Assembly: GCA_000257205.1 (NCBI GenBank) | Contig: AEZC01000009.1 | Coordinates: forward strand, 1-55,824 | Source of the DNA: Vibrio ordalii ATCC 33509 | GTDB lineage: Bacteria > Pseudomonadota > Gammaproteobacteria > Enterobacterales > Vibrionaceae | Direction of reading: 5' to 3' | DNA length: 55,824 bases | Shown: positions 29,177 through 41,400 of the stretch, one piece after another | Position numbering within the stretch: the stretch's first letter is position 1 | How the letters are laid out: every line of letters starts with the position of its first letter | Translations under genes and position numbers: made by a program | Notes under the pieces: generated by a model | Database searches by the model: none | Seen by the model: the letters and a program-made list of their open reading frames with translations, nothing else | Told to the model about the DNA's origin: nothing

Positions 29177-32100
29177 ATGTCAGAACAACACCTGATTTTA
29201 TCCACTTTTCGAGAGGCCATTTGCCAATCATTAGGCCTCGCCTTTGACACGATCAGTACAACAGACAATCTGTTTGAGTTGGGGGTCGATTCGATGCTGA
29301 TGATGCGCATGGTAAGTCAATGCCGCCGAGCCGGCTGTAAACTCACCTTAAAAGAAATATACCAAAATCCAACATTGGCACAAATTGGTGAGCTTATTCA
29401 AAGCAAGCTCGCGGGTAATCTCACGAGTAATACTGGCGCGGTCCGTGAACAACGCCAGCCTGACTTGTTACCCACCATGAAAGAGGGAATACCCTTTGCA
29501 ATGACCCCGGTACAACTGGCTTATTATATTGGCCGTGATCAGCAACAAGCCTTAGGTGGCAATGGTTGTCATCTGTATCAGGAGTTTAATGGTCTCGGCC
29601 TTGAAATCTCCGCGCTTGAACAGGCACTGAATCAATTACGTCTGCGCCATCCCATGCTCTGTGTGCATTTCCACAATGATGGTACTCAATGCTGGAAAGC
29701 GCCTAGCGCCTCATACCATATTACGGTGCACGACTTACGCCATTTAACCGATGATGGCGCTGAACAAGCCATGCTCACACTTCGTGAACAATTGAGTCAT
29801 CAAATGTTGGATGTAGAACATGGGCAAACCTTCGATTTTCAAATTGCCTTACTCACTCATGAGCGGCAGCGTCTGTATGTCAGCATTGATCTGCTGGTAA
29901 TGGATGCTTCCAGCTTTAGCTTGTTCTTCAATGAACTCTCGCTACTCTTGCAAAACAAAACCTTGCCTACTCATACTTCCGATTATGATTTTTGCAGTTA
30001 TTTGCAGCAGGAACAGCAAGAGTTTGCCGCGCAAAAGAAGGCGGCTAATGCTTTTTGGCAAACGCAATCGTCTCTGCTGCCGCCTGCGCCCAACTTACCC
30101 TTAGTGCAGGACCCATCCTTAGTTAAAAAACCAACTTTCCATCGGCGTAAACATTGGTTAAATCCAACTCAGTGGCAACAACTGCAAACGCTCTGTGCCG
30201 CCAATCAAGTCACACCGACTATGACTCTTGCCACTTTGTTTGCCGCAGTATTGTCACGTTGGAGTGGGCAAAGCCAATTGTTGCTCAATCTAACCTTATT
30301 TGACTGTCACCCATTTAACCAGCATGTCCAGCAGATGCTCGCGGACTTTACTAACATTCTGCTCTTACCAACCGAGATTAACCAAGCCAGTCTGGCTGAG
30401 CTTTGCCAAACCCAGCAACAGCGTTTTGCCGAGATTTATGAACACCGTTTTGTGTCTGGCGTTGAGGTGTTGCGTGAGTTAAAACGCCATGGTAGCCATC
30501 CTTACGGAGCCCCTATCGTATTCACCAGTAATCTTCACCATTCACTATTTGGTGATGATACCCATAGCCAACTGGGTGAACTCGGTTGGGGAATTTCACA
30601 AACTCCACAAGTGTGGCTCGATTTTGTCGCGTTTAAGCAAGGTGACGGTATTGCACTGCAATGGGATGGGGTGGATGAACTGTTTGCGCAAGGTCTGCTG
30701 GATACGCTGTTTAGCGCCTTTATTCAGTTGGTTGAGCATACACTACAAGGACAAGCAGCATGGCGGTCACCGTTACCAGACTTGCTTCCAACCAGCCAAC
30801 GCCAAATCCGGGCTGAACGTAATCAGACCTCTAGTGAGCCGCCTCAGGGTTTACTGCATCAGCGAATTTTTGAGCAAGCGCAAGCCAACCCAAGCAACAC
30901 CGCCCTTATCACTGCGGAACAAATGCTAAGTTATAACGATCTGGTAAGCCAAGCCAAACGGCTAGCCCAGACACTGCTCAACGCTGGAATGCAAAATGGT
31001 GAGCATGTCGCCATCAGTATGGAAAAAGGGGTTGGACAAATCGTTGCCGTCTTGGCTATTTTGCACGCCGGTGGTGTTTATGTCCCCATTGCCCCTAACC
31101 AGCCTCTTAGCCGTCGTCAAGCGATTGAAGAGAGTGCTAATGTACGCATTGTGCTGCGCTGTGAGACCTGCGCGCAAAAGTTTGCATGGAGCTCAGCCAC
31201 TCACATTGATTGGCAAACCCATGGCGATATTGCTCTTGAGACATCGCCATACTCACGTCAACCCGAGCAAGCGGCTTATATTATCTACACTTCCGGCTCA
31301 ACCGGGACACCGAAAGGGGTGGTGGTCTCCCACCAATCTGCGCTCAATACTTGTCTTGATATAAACCAACGTCATCGTGTTTGCCATACCGATCGAATAT
31401 TCGCCGTTGCTGCACTGCATTTTGACCTCTCGGTTTATGACATTTTCGGCGTGTTATCGGCCGGCGGAGCCTTAGTGCTACCTAAAGAGCAGCAAACTCG
31501 TGATCCTATGGCTTGGAATTCACTGGTCGCGCAGCATAGTGTCACGCTTTGGAATAGCGTGCCTGCACTGTTCGACATGTTCCTCACTTTTTGCGAGGGG
31601 ATGAAATTCAACACACCGCAACAACTGAGAACAGTGATGCTCTCTGGTGACTGGATTGATCTCTCGCTACCCGGCCGCTACCGCTCTTTCCGTCCGCTCG
31701 GTACCTTCAGTGCCATGGGCGGCGCAACGGAGGCGGCGATTTGGTCAAACGAATATCTGGTTAATCACGTTGAACCGCACTGGCGATCCATCCCTTATGG
31801 CTACCCATTGACCAATCAAGCTTATCGAGTGGTGGATGAGGCTGGCCGAGACTGCCCTGATTGGGTGCAAGGTGAACTTTGGATTGGGGGTCTTGGGGTG
31901 GCTCAAGGTTACTGGAATGATGAAGCGCGCACAGCAGCACAATTTGTTCATGCTGTTTGTCTAGATAGCCATCAAATCCAACGTTGGTATCGTACAGGAG
32001 ATATGGGCTGTTATTGGCCTGACGGCACTCTTGAGTTCCTTGGCCGCAAGGATAACCAAGTCAAAGTGGGGGGCCATCGCATTGAGCTGGGAGAGATTGA

Positions 32101-35100
32101 TGCAGCCTTGAATCGTATTCAAGGTGTGCGTCATGGCGTCACTCTGGCCACTGAACTCGCCGGCAGCCGAGATAAACAACTGGAATGTGTGGTGGTGCTC
32201 GAAGGAACCGCGCTCTGCTCGCAATTAAAACCCGACCCACGGCTGCCACAAGATTATGCAACGCTTTTCGAAATAGAGCCTAATGCCGACATTGAGGACA
32301 CCGGATCTCAGGTTGCGGATTTCTTATCCTTGCATTTACAACAGACGCTGCCCAATAGCCTGCAAGCTCAATCTTTAGCCAAACTCGCCCAATCTTATGG
32401 TGTCTGTACGCCCTATTTAGAACTCTTTAAGCAGTGGTGGCAACTACTGTGCTCTAGAGGTTACGCCACCACCGAGCAACAAGGCGCTGAACACTATTAT
32501 CAGCTCGTTTCTCAATCTAGTGCACAACCACAGACCAGCGCACTTTGCACAAATTTTTCTCAAGTCAGCCCACTGCTGCAACAAATCATCACCGGCCAAG
32601 CAGACCCTTCTGTGATACTGGAGACAGATCTTGCGCCTGAGGTGATGCTCTTCAAAACGCCAGCGTTTCAAGCCTTGCTGTCAAACACAATCAAGGCGAT
32701 ATCGAGCTTGGCAGAGCAACTGTGCAGACCAATCGTCTTGATTGAAACCGAAGCGCGCAGTGGCTTGTTGGCACAGCATATCTGCTCTGCGCTCGGTCCT
32801 GAAAAGTTGTATTACTATGCCTTAGACTCTTCATTAAGCTTCACCCAACGTGCCGCACAACGTTTACAACGTTTTAGCCATGTCACAATCCAACATGGTT
32901 CACTGACTCATCTGGATACACTTGTTGGGCAAGCTGACGTAGTGCTACTCAATAATGTGTTGCACCGCCAAACCAACCCTATTGACTATTTGCAACACAG
33001 CACCCGATTACTCAAGCCGGAAGCCATGCTGTTGGTCAATGAGATGGCAAGCTTACCTGAAGCCAGTTTGATCAGTGCTCAGGTTTTACAACAGGCCCCG
33101 ACTCTTTTATCGGACCAGCAGCTCGCAACCCACTTTGAGCTCGCCAAACTGTACTTACAACATGAGGCACTGGCCACAGAGCAACGACTTTATGTGCTCA
33201 GAAATCAACGTGTCTTGCTCAGCCCTGATAGCAGCCAATTATCCGCCAAACTCAGTTCACTACTACCGGCTTATATGGTGCCTAAACGCTTTACCTTTGT
33301 TGAATCTCTGCCACTCACGACAAATGGCAAAGTCGATAGAAAAGCGTTAATGGAATCCACTCGTGATACCAGCCGTCAGCAAGAACAATCTCAACCCGTA
33401 CGGACCACCAAAGAGCAAATCGTCGCTCAAGTCTGGCAGGCGTTATTTCATCGCTCAGATTTACAAGCTGACAGTGATTTCTTCCTGATCGGAGGGGATA
33501 GTTTACTGGCAACGCGTTGTATGGGGGAATTACGCAAACAGGGTTACCAGGCGGATTTAACCGCTCTGTTTAGCCATCCCACTTTGTCACAATTCGCCGC
33601 CAGTTTAATTGAAATGACGGCTGATGAATCAAGCCCGCTTGCTCCTTTAGTCGCACAGCCCAGCCGGCGTTTTCTGCCTTTCCCAATGACGGAAGTGCAG
33701 CAAGCCTATTGGGTTGGTCGTCAATCTGGGTTTGCACTTGGAGAAATAAGCTCTCAATTCTTTATTGAGTTTCGAGCTGAACAACTGGATGTTGAGCGCT
33801 TTAACCAAGCGATGAATCGCTTAATCCAGCGCCACGATATGCTCCGTGCCGTAGTGCGTGATCATCAACAGCAGGTTTTGATTCAGGTTCCTGCTTTTAC
33901 GCTGACTTGTCATTTATTGGATGATATTGATGGTTTTCAAGCCAATGCCCTGCGTGATGCATTAGCCCATCAGGTAAAAAATAGTGCGCTATGGCCGCTG
34001 TTTACGGTTGAGGCGGTTAGCGCTTCCCACGGCGAGGCGCGCATTTTTGTCAATCTCGATAATATGATGCTCGATGGCTTGAGCATGCAGATCTTCTTTT
34101 CTGAGCTGCAAGCGCTCTATCACAATCCCGATCTTGTTTTAGAAGAGCTTGCGATCACCTTTAGAGATTATGTTGAATGGCAGCAACAAGCGGTCACCGA
34201 GCAAACACGTTCAACGGCGAAAAAATATTGGCTGCAGCGCTTGGCCGATCTGCCTGCGCCCCCGGCTTTGCCTCTGCAAAGTGATCCAAACCAGATTCAC
34301 AAGCCTAAGTTTATTCGTGCCGCAGGCTCACTGTCTCCACAAGAGTGGCAAGCTTTGAAAAAGCTGGCCGCCAGACACCAAGTCACACCATCGGCTCTCT
34401 TGATCAATGCATATGCCAGTGTCCTCTCCGCTTGGAGCGATCAGCAAGCACTCACCCTCAACCTCACTTTATTTGATAGACCTGATGTCCATCCAAATAT
34501 TGGGCAGATCATGGGCGATTTCACCACCCTACTGCTGCTCGCATGGCAGCCTGATCAGCATTGGCTCGCGAGCCTGCAGCGTCTACAACACCAACTGGTC
34601 AACGATCTCAAACACAGCCAAGTTTCTGCGGTGTGGGTGATGCGTGAATTGGCTCGTCAGCAGCAGCGTACCAGCGCCACTATGCCGGTGGTGTTTACCA
34701 GCGCCTTGGGCACTTCTGAGCGCGATTTCCTCTCTGATTCGGGTTGGCTTAAACCGGTAGGAGGTCTATCACAAACCCCTCAGGTATGGTTGGATCACCA
34801 AGTCTATGAGTCCTCAGGACAACTCTGCCTCAACTGGGATGCCGTCGAGGAATTATTGCCTCAGCCCTTACTGGAACAGATGTTCAGCCAGTACCTCTCT
34901 CTGTTGCAAACGCTGGCGACTCAACCAGAGTCTTGGTCACAGCCATTAAACTTGCTGGTTCCCGCACCGCAAGGGGTAACTCGATTGATTCCCAGCCCAA
35001 GCAAGCTTGATAACCACGAAGCGATCTTGCCCCCAGTCGGCGGCGACCCGGTAACCATTTTAACCATTCGCGAACAGTTTCAGCAGATTGTGAATGTACC

Positions 35101-35365
35101 GATCAGCGAAAGAGAAAACTTCTTTGATGCGGGGGCTAACTCTTTGCAACTGGTTCAACTACACACCGCCTTACATTCACTGGCGATGCCGCTATCGGTT
35201 ACCGACCTTTTTGCCTACCCCTCTCCGGCTTTACTCGCGGCTTGGTTATCGAAGGCGGAAAAGGTCGATAGCTCAAACGAAGCATTGAAAAGCAGGCAAC
35301 AAAGAGTGAGCGGTCGAAAAGCCAACCGTCGTCAACGAGCCACGTCATCCCCCCACATCGATTGA
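29177..35365 (+). CDS. irp2: nonribosomal peptide synthetase Irp2 (HMWP2-like)
   Basis: A 2062-residue synthetase with the HMWP2 layout: aryl carrier (GVDSM, Ser39); Cy1 (about 110-540, DLLVMDASS, VFTS, QTPQVWLD); adenylation domain from about 560 (A3 YTSGSTGTPKGV, A4 FDLSVYDIF, A5 GGATEAAIW) with an inserted methyltransferase-like region at about 1020-1360 and A10 NGKVDR near 1384; PCP1 (GGDSL, Ser1442); Cy2 (from about 1501, DNMMLDGLS at 1628); PCP2 (GANSL, Ser1989). The A-domain pocket reads D-L-Y-N-M-S-M-I-W-K, the code I know for cysteine in HMWP2. The inserted domain lacks a GxGxG SAM motif and is probably inactive. Irp2 accepts salicyl-AMP from Irp5 and adds two cysteines as thiazoline rings. 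A hairpin separates it from irp1. Confidence 0.95.
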   Translation: MSEQHLILSTFREAICQSLGLAFDTISTTDNLFELGVDSMLMMRMVSQCRRAGCKLTLKEIYQNPTLAQIGELIQSKLAGNLTSNTGAVREQRQPDLLPTMKEGIPFAMTPVQLAYYIGRDQQQALGGNGCHLYQEFNGLGLEISALEQALNQLRLRHPMLCVHFHNDGTQCWKAPSASYHITVHDLRHLTDDGAEQAMLTLREQLSHQMLDVEHGQTFDFQIALLTHERQRLYVSIDLLVMDASSFSLFFNELSLLLQNKTLPTHTSDYDFCSYLQQEQQEFAAQKKAANAFWQTQSSLLPPAPNLPLVQDPSLVKKPTFHRRKHWLNPTQWQQLQTLCAANQVTPTMTLATLFAAVLSRWSGQSQLLLNLTLFDCHPFNQHVQQMLADFTNILLLPTEINQASLAELCQTQQQRFAEIYEHRFVSGVEVLRELKRHGSHPYGAPIVFTSNLHHSLFGDDTHSQLGELGWGISQTPQVWLDFVAFKQGDGIALQWDGVDELFAQGLLDTLFSAFIQLVEHTLQGQAAWRSPLPDLLPTSQRQIRAERNQTSSEPPQGLLHQRIFEQAQANPSNTALITAEQMLSYNDLVSQAKRLAQTLLNAGMQNGEHVAISMEKGVGQIVAVLAILHAGGVYVPIAPNQPLSRRQAIEESANVRIVLRCETCAQKFAWSSATHIDWQTHGDIALETSPYSRQPEQAAYIIYTSGSTGTPKGVVVSHQSALNTCLDINQRHRVCHTDRIFAVAALHFDLSVYDIFGVLSAGGALVLPKEQQTRDPMAWNSLVAQHSVTLWNSVPALFDMFLTFCEGMKFNTPQQLRTVMLSGDWIDLSLPGRYRSFRPLGTFSAMGGATEAAIWSNEYLVNHVEPHWRSIPYGYPLTNQAYRVVDEAGRDCPDWVQGELWIGGLGVAQGYWNDEARTAAQFVHAVCLDSHQIQRWYRTGDMGCYWPDGTLEFLGRKDNQVKVGGHRIELGEIDAALNRIQGVRHGVTLATELAGSRDKQLECVVVLEGTALCSQLKPDPRLPQDYATLFEIEPNADIEDTGSQVADFLSLHLQQTLPNSLQAQSLAKLAQSYGVCTPYLELFKQWWQLLCSRGYATTEQQGAEHYYQLVSQSSAQPQTSALCTNFSQVSPLLQQIITGQADPSVILETDLAPEVMLFKTPAFQALLSNTIKAISSLAEQLCRPIVLIETEARSGLLAQHICSALGPEKLYYYALDSSLSFTQRAAQRLQRFSHVTIQHGSLTHLDTLVGQADVVLLNNVLHRQTNPIDYLQHSTRLLKPEAMLLVNEMASLPEASLISAQVLQQAPTLLSDQQLATHFELAKLYLQHEALATEQRLYVLRNQRVLLSPDSSQLSAKLSSLLPAYMVPKRFTFVESLPLTTNGKVDRKALMESTRDTSRQQEQSQPVRTTKEQIVAQVWQALFHRSDLQADSDFFLIGGDSLLATRCMGELRKQGYQADLTALFSHPTLSQFAASLIEMTADESSPLAPLVAQPSRRFLPFPMTEVQQAYWVGRQSGFALGEISSQFFIEFRAEQLDVERFNQAMNRLIQRHDMLRAVVRDHQQQVLIQVPAFTLTCHLLDDIDGFQANALRDALAHQVKNSALWPLFTVEAVSASHGEARIFVNLDNMMLDGLSMQIFFSELQALYHNPDLVLEELAITFRDYVEWQQQAVTEQTRSTAKKYWLQRLADLPAPPALPLQSDPNQIHKPKFIRAAGSLSPQEWQALKKLAARHQVTPSALLINAYASVLSAWSDQQALTLNLTLFDRPDVHPNIGQIMGDFTTLLLLAWQPDQHWLASLQRLQHQLVNDLKHSQVSAVWVMRELARQQQRTSATMPVVFTSALGTSERDFLSDSGWLKPVGGLSQTPQVWLDHQVYESSGQLCLNWDAVEELLPQPLLEQMFSQYLSLLQTLATQPESWSQPLNLLVPAPQGVTRLIPSPSKLDNHEAILPPVGGDPVTILTIREQFQQIVNVPISERENFFDAGANSLQLVQLHTALHSLAMPLSVTDLFAYPSPALLAAWLSKAEKVDSSNEALKSRQQRVSGRKANRRQRATSSPHID

Positions 35366-35392
35366 CGTGAACAGAATCTATCAAATGCACAA

Positions 35393-35417
35393 CAGGGTGG
35401 CGAAACTGACCACCCTG
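35393..35417 (+). terminator. irp2-irp1 intergenic hairpin
   Basis: CAGGGTGG (35393-35400) pairs with CCACCCTG (35410-35417) around a 9-base loop in the 74-base gap. No T run follows, so it probably modulates the relative expression of irp2 and irp1 or stabilises RNA ends. Confidence 0.65.
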
Positions 35418-35439
35418 CAACTGAATTACGAGGATAACC

Positions 35440-38400
35440 ATGAACACTCTCGACCCTTGCTTTGGCAACAGTGACCCCATCGCCGTCATTGGACTGGCTT
35501 GCCGCTTTCCGAAAGCACCAAATGCGGAGCAATTTTGGCACAACTTGGTGAATGGTATTTCTGGGCAAAGCTATTTTTCGGAACAAGAGCTACAAACGGC
35601 TGGAATAACCACTTCGCTCTCCGCGCAAGAGAACTTCGTGCCAAGCGGTGCCATTATTGATAATCCAGACTACTTTGATGCAAGCTTGTTTGGTTATTCG
35701 CCCACTGAAGCTCTCTCTATTGATCCCCAACAGCGGCTATTTTTACAGATAGTTTGGCATGCGCTTGAAGATGCAGGGTATGCACCAAACGCCATTCAAT
35801 CGAAAACTGGTGTCTTCGGCTCGATTCGTACCAGTACCTACCCCTCTTTTGCCGACTTTGATGTCACTCAAGTTGGCCAAGTCAAGGGGCTACAAGCCTT
35901 ATTGGGTAACGATAAAGATTACCTTGCCACGCGAGTCGCCCATAAATTTAACTTAACGGGTCCTGCGTTTACTGTTCAAACGGCTTGTTCTAGCTCTTTG
36001 GTCGCCTGCCACCTCGCCTGCGAAAGTCTGCGTTCGGGGGAATGCGATATGGCGATTGCGGGTGGTGTCGCGGTGTCATTTCCTCAAAGCTCAGGCTACT
36101 TGTACCAACCCGGTATGATCTTTTCTCCAGATGGGTTGTGTCGCCCGTTTGATATTGATGCCAATGGTACTTTTGGTGGTCACGGGCTAGGCTGTGTGGT
36201 GCTCAAACGCTGGGAGGATGCGCGACGCGATGGTGATACTATTCTGGCGTTGTTACGTGGTAGTGCTATCAACAACGATGGTCAGGATAAAGTGGGGTTT
36301 ACCGCTCCCTCGGTAAAAGGCCAAGCACAAGTGCTATCCGATGCCCTGCATTTGGCTGATGTATTACCCGATGAAGTGGAGATGATCGAGGCTCATGGTA
36401 CAGGCACTAAACTCGGTGACCCTATCGAAGTGCGAGCCATCAAACAAGCTTATCAACGCAGCATTGAAGCAAAACCCTGCTTTTTTGGTTCAGTAAAAAG
36501 CGGACTCGGGCATCTGGACACAGCGGCGGGAATCGCCTCTTTAATCAAGACGGTGTTATCGGTATCGCGCTGCAAAATCCCGGCCTCGCTCAACCTTTCT
36601 CAAGCTAACCCGACTCTAGAGCTTACAGGTTCTGGTTTCCAGCTTGCGACCGCGACCATTGATTGGCCGAGCGAAACTCGCACTGCAGCGGTCTCTTCCT
36701 TTGGTATCGGTGGTACCAACTGCCATATGATTGTGCAATCGGCCCCTGAGCTGGCGGATCCTACGTCCCTCAATCCTCGATCCGAAAATGCAAAACTACT
36801 GATCTCCGCCAATAGTGAAACCTCGCTGCGCAAACTGGCCGGTGAATATGCCACACACTTAGAGCTGCCAACACACCACAGTGATATTGCTTACTCCGCC
36901 ATGTTAAAGCGAGCATTAGATCTCCCCTATCGACTGGCGATTGATTGCAATTCTGTGGCAATTCAGGCCCTACGTGATTTCGCGCTAACAGGGCAAGCTG
37001 GCCGTGATTTACATGTTGGCCAGCCTTCAGCAACAGGCAAGGTACTGTGGTGCTTTACTGGCCAAGGCAGCCAATGGGCCAATATGGGGCAAGAGTTATA
37101 TCACCGCAGCGCCGCATTTCGTGACAGCATCGAACTGAGCCAACAATATGCGCTCGGCAGTTTAGAAATACGGCTTACTGATGCGTTATTCGGTCACCGC
37201 ACAGAATTACTCCAACGTACCGACTACGCACAATTAGCGATTGTCGCTTTTGAAATCGCGATGGCAGCTCACTGGCAAAGTAAAGGGTTTAGGCCAGATA
37301 TGGTGATGGGCCATTCGGTAGGTGAATTTGCCGCTTGTGTGGTGTCAGGATACCTCACTCACCAACAAGCGATTGCGCTTGTTAGCGAACGAGGACGGCT
37401 GATGCACTTATGTGCGCAACGCCAAGCGGGCTCTATGTTGGCGATTTTTGCTAAGCCAAACAGATTAGAGACGATACCGGCTTTGCGCGAACTCGATCTG
37501 GCCGCGCATAATGGCGCGCAGCATTGGGTATATTCCGGCCATCAACGGGATGTCGACAACGCGATACTGGAACTTGATAAGCATGCCATTCGTTATAAAA
37601 AGTTAGACGTATCCTGCGCCGCACATTCACGCCTATTGGATGAAATGCTGGCGTCGTTTCATGAGTTTGCGACTCCCATAACCGCAAAGCAAGGTACCAT
37701 ACCTCTCATTTCTAGTGTCACAGGACAGGTCGCCGATGATGCGGCATCGTTCAACGCTGAATATTGGACCCGTCATGTCCGTGATACTGTACAGTTCCAG
37801 CGTGCAATAGAGTCGGCCTTAGCCAAGCAGGCTAAGCTGTTGGTCGAAATGGGGCCAAGTGCGCACCTCACGGCCATGGGGCAACGTGAAACATGGTCAA
37901 CAGATTGTGTATGGCTAGGTACCTCTCACCCTAGCATCCCCACACAGCGTTTAGAAACTGAACTCTTAGCCGCTCTTTTTATCGCGGGCTGCAATAATAA
38001 GTGGCCAGCGCTATTCGCGCTGCAAGGTCAACCTTGTCGATTGCCTCTTTATGTGTTCGATGAACAGAGATATTGGTATCAAACCCCCGATGTCAAAACA
38101 ATCGAAACTGCACTGCCTAAGCAAACCTTGAGTGTACCGCCACCCACCACAATCGCGGCTCTCTATCCGATGCTGCGCTGTTGTGTGATCCGCGATTTGG
38201 TTCACTCTTGTACATCTCAGCCTCGTTTTACCCTGCGCGATCTGATCCGTGGGGGGCGTTTGCTACCAAAACATCGAAATCTGATCACAACACTTTTAAA
38301 CTCTTTACTTGAACACGGCTACTTGCAACAAGCGCATAAGTGTTATCAATTCACTGCCGTGCCTTTGCCAGCAACAGACGTGGTTGCACAATGGCTGCGT

Positions 38401-41400
38401 GATGCTTTGGCCACCAATCAAGAGCCAGCGACAGTGCCATTGAGCGATATCCGAGCCTTGTGCGAGGCTCCGGCGCGTCTTAAACAAGTATTACGTTGTT
38501 ATCACACTTCACCACTGCAACTTAAAAAACAAGTGGCAGAAATAAAACAGCGTTTGCTCAGTCCACTGACTCCTTCTATTCAGCCAAACCTAGCAATACC
38601 ATTCAGCAATCAAACGCAGTTGCTCTATGTAGATTGGGTAATGACACCAACAGAAACAGACTGGCATCAACTCATCACCCTGCATATGCCGAGTTTCGTA
38701 CAAGAAGAGCGTAGTGACTGGTTGATTGTTGCAGCGCCGTCTCTTGACCCTAAAACAATAACGCAACTGGTTGTACACAGAACGACTCAACTCTGGGGAC
38801 AAGTCCAATACCAATTAAGAGGATGCTTAACTTCCGGAGAATGGGCTTGGATAGGTCAGGTTCAAACCCCAAACTTTGATGATTCTCAACCACACGCGCT
38901 GTTACCAAGCCCCCATCAGCGCTATGAGTGGCAATGGCTGCCAGTCGCCGCGAGCCAAGCTAGGCTCAACGTCAGTGAGTCTGATCTCCAACAAGCACTA
39001 CAGCGTCAAGGGGAGATTTACCGTGTCAATGAGACTGTCAGCCTGTTCGTATTGCCTGATGGTGAGCTTGTCGAGTGCGCTGAAAAAGTCATCCAATCAC
39101 TAAGCGCTGATTTTACAACGCTGTATGTTTTGACCTCACAAGCCATGGCGACAGATGCAACGCAAAGTGTTGCTGCCGAAAAAGTGGCACTGATGTCTCT
39201 GCTGCGAGTTGCTCGCGCGGAACACAAACATCAAGGTATCTATCTACTTGATATTGAGCCGTCCTTTGAGAGTGATCACCATCAAGCCCAGATTCTGAGT
39301 CAGTCTTTAAACTCTGCTCCTTTCCATCTAGCGACTGAGATAGCTTATCGCAACCACAGCTACTGGATACCTCAACTGGTGCACGCCAAAACCGTGCCCG
39401 ACCTCATCCCTTCCTCTTGGTTTACGACTTCAGGTTGGCATCTTGTCACTGGAGGTATGGGGGGCATAGGCCGGCACATCATTAAATGGCTAGCACAATC
39501 CGGTGCCCGCCATATTGCGGTGATTGGGCGACGAGAACCCAGCGATTGGCCTGAGTTTTGCCAAACTATAGCCAGATTCGGCTGTCAGGTGATGACCTTG
39601 CTTTGCGATGTGAGCCAAGAAGGGGAGCTGCAACGAATGCTTAATGACTGGCCGCGGACTTTGCCTATCATAGGAGCGTTTCATGCTGCGGGAACATCGC
39701 TAACAAGCCTCATCAATCAATGGGATCCTCAGCAATCTGCCCTACTTATTCAAACCAAATGCCGCGCTTTTGTCGCACTACACCAATGGCTTGAAGCACA
39801 AGAAGCTCAATATTTACTGGGTTTATCCTCTGCAGCTTCACTGGGTGCGGTTGGACAAGGTGCTTATGCGTTATCCAATGCCTTCTTAGATGGCTATGCT
39901 CTCGCCCAACAGGGCAGCAGCCGTTGCCGCGTGATGAGTATTGGATGGGGAGCTTGGGATAGCATCGGAATGACCGCCGATTCAGCGCTTCTCGATACGC
40001 TGGCCAAAGAAGGTATGCATACTTTAACCGTACAAGAAGGTTTGTGGCAGATCAGTCAAAGTCTGCTCAGTGGCACTCCTTTCGTGCTGGCAATGAATAT
40101 CGAACCTCAGCATGCTAATTTCCAGCCTTATCTTGACCCATTAAACACGGCAATAGATGCAGTGGATTGCTTGGCATCACCCGAGCCGCTAACGCATCCC
40201 ACAGTGAGCGATGTAGGTCAATGGCTGACGGAACGACTTCGTTACCAATTGGGTATGAGTGACGATACACCAATCCGAGTCGATCAAGATTTACTGCAAT
40301 TAGGCTTAGACTCTCTGCAATTTCTTGAGCTTAGTGCGGTTATTCAAAAACAGTTCGCAGTCAAGATCGATGCCGAACAAGCCTACCAAAATTTAACCAT
40401 TTCAGGTTTGGTGGAAGCGATCGCCCGCATCCCTTCGGCAACCGAATCGGATTCAATGCTCACACATTTTGTGAGCGATCCTCACAACCGCTATACCCCC
40501 TTCCCACTGACGCCTATTCAACACGCGTATTGGATTGGTCGTGAACCCTGGGTTCAATATGGCGGTATTGCCTGTCACGTCGTCTTTGAGTGGGATAAGG
40601 ATCTTACCGAGTTCAACCCACAACAATTTGCAGCCGCTTGGAATGCCTTAATTAAGCGTCACGACATGCTGCGCATGACAGTCAATCATGCAGGAGAACA
40701 AGTTGTTCACGCTGAGGTTGATTATTTTCCGATTGTAGAGAGAGACTTACGTTCACTCTCAGAAGAAGCACAACACATTGAGCTTGAGCAAACACGCCAA
40801 CAAATGCGTCATCAGGTACGGGCTGCGGATGTCTGGCCACTCTTTGATGTCAAACTCAGCCGTTTATCTGAGCAAAAGGTGCGTTTGCACCTAAACCTCG
40901 ACTTACTGCAGTTTGATGTACAAAGCTTCAAAATCATGATGGATGATTTAGCCACCGCCTATCAAGGCCAAGACTTGGAGCCTCTGCCGATCACTTTCCG
41001 TGACTACGTGATGCATGAACAAACCTTACGCCATACCGCCGAGTGGCAAAACTCATGGCACTACTGGCAACAAACGATCCCAACTCTGCCTAAAGCGCCT
41101 CAGTTGCCACTGAACCCGGATTATCAACACCATGCTCCGGAATTTATTACCTTAGAAGGCCGCCTCAGCGACTCTGAATGGCAAACGCTAAAATCGGTTT
41201 GGCAACAATGGGGGGTAACCCCGTCAGCTGGCCTGCTGACCCTATTTGCGCATACCTTGGCCAATTGGACTGCAAGCCCTGATTTTACGTTGAACATGAC
41301 GTTCTTTAATCGTCAGCCTTTTCATGAGGCCGTCCAAGATCTGATTGGTGACTTCACCTCAGTCCTTCTAATGGATTTCCAACACGACTCCAGCACCGAT

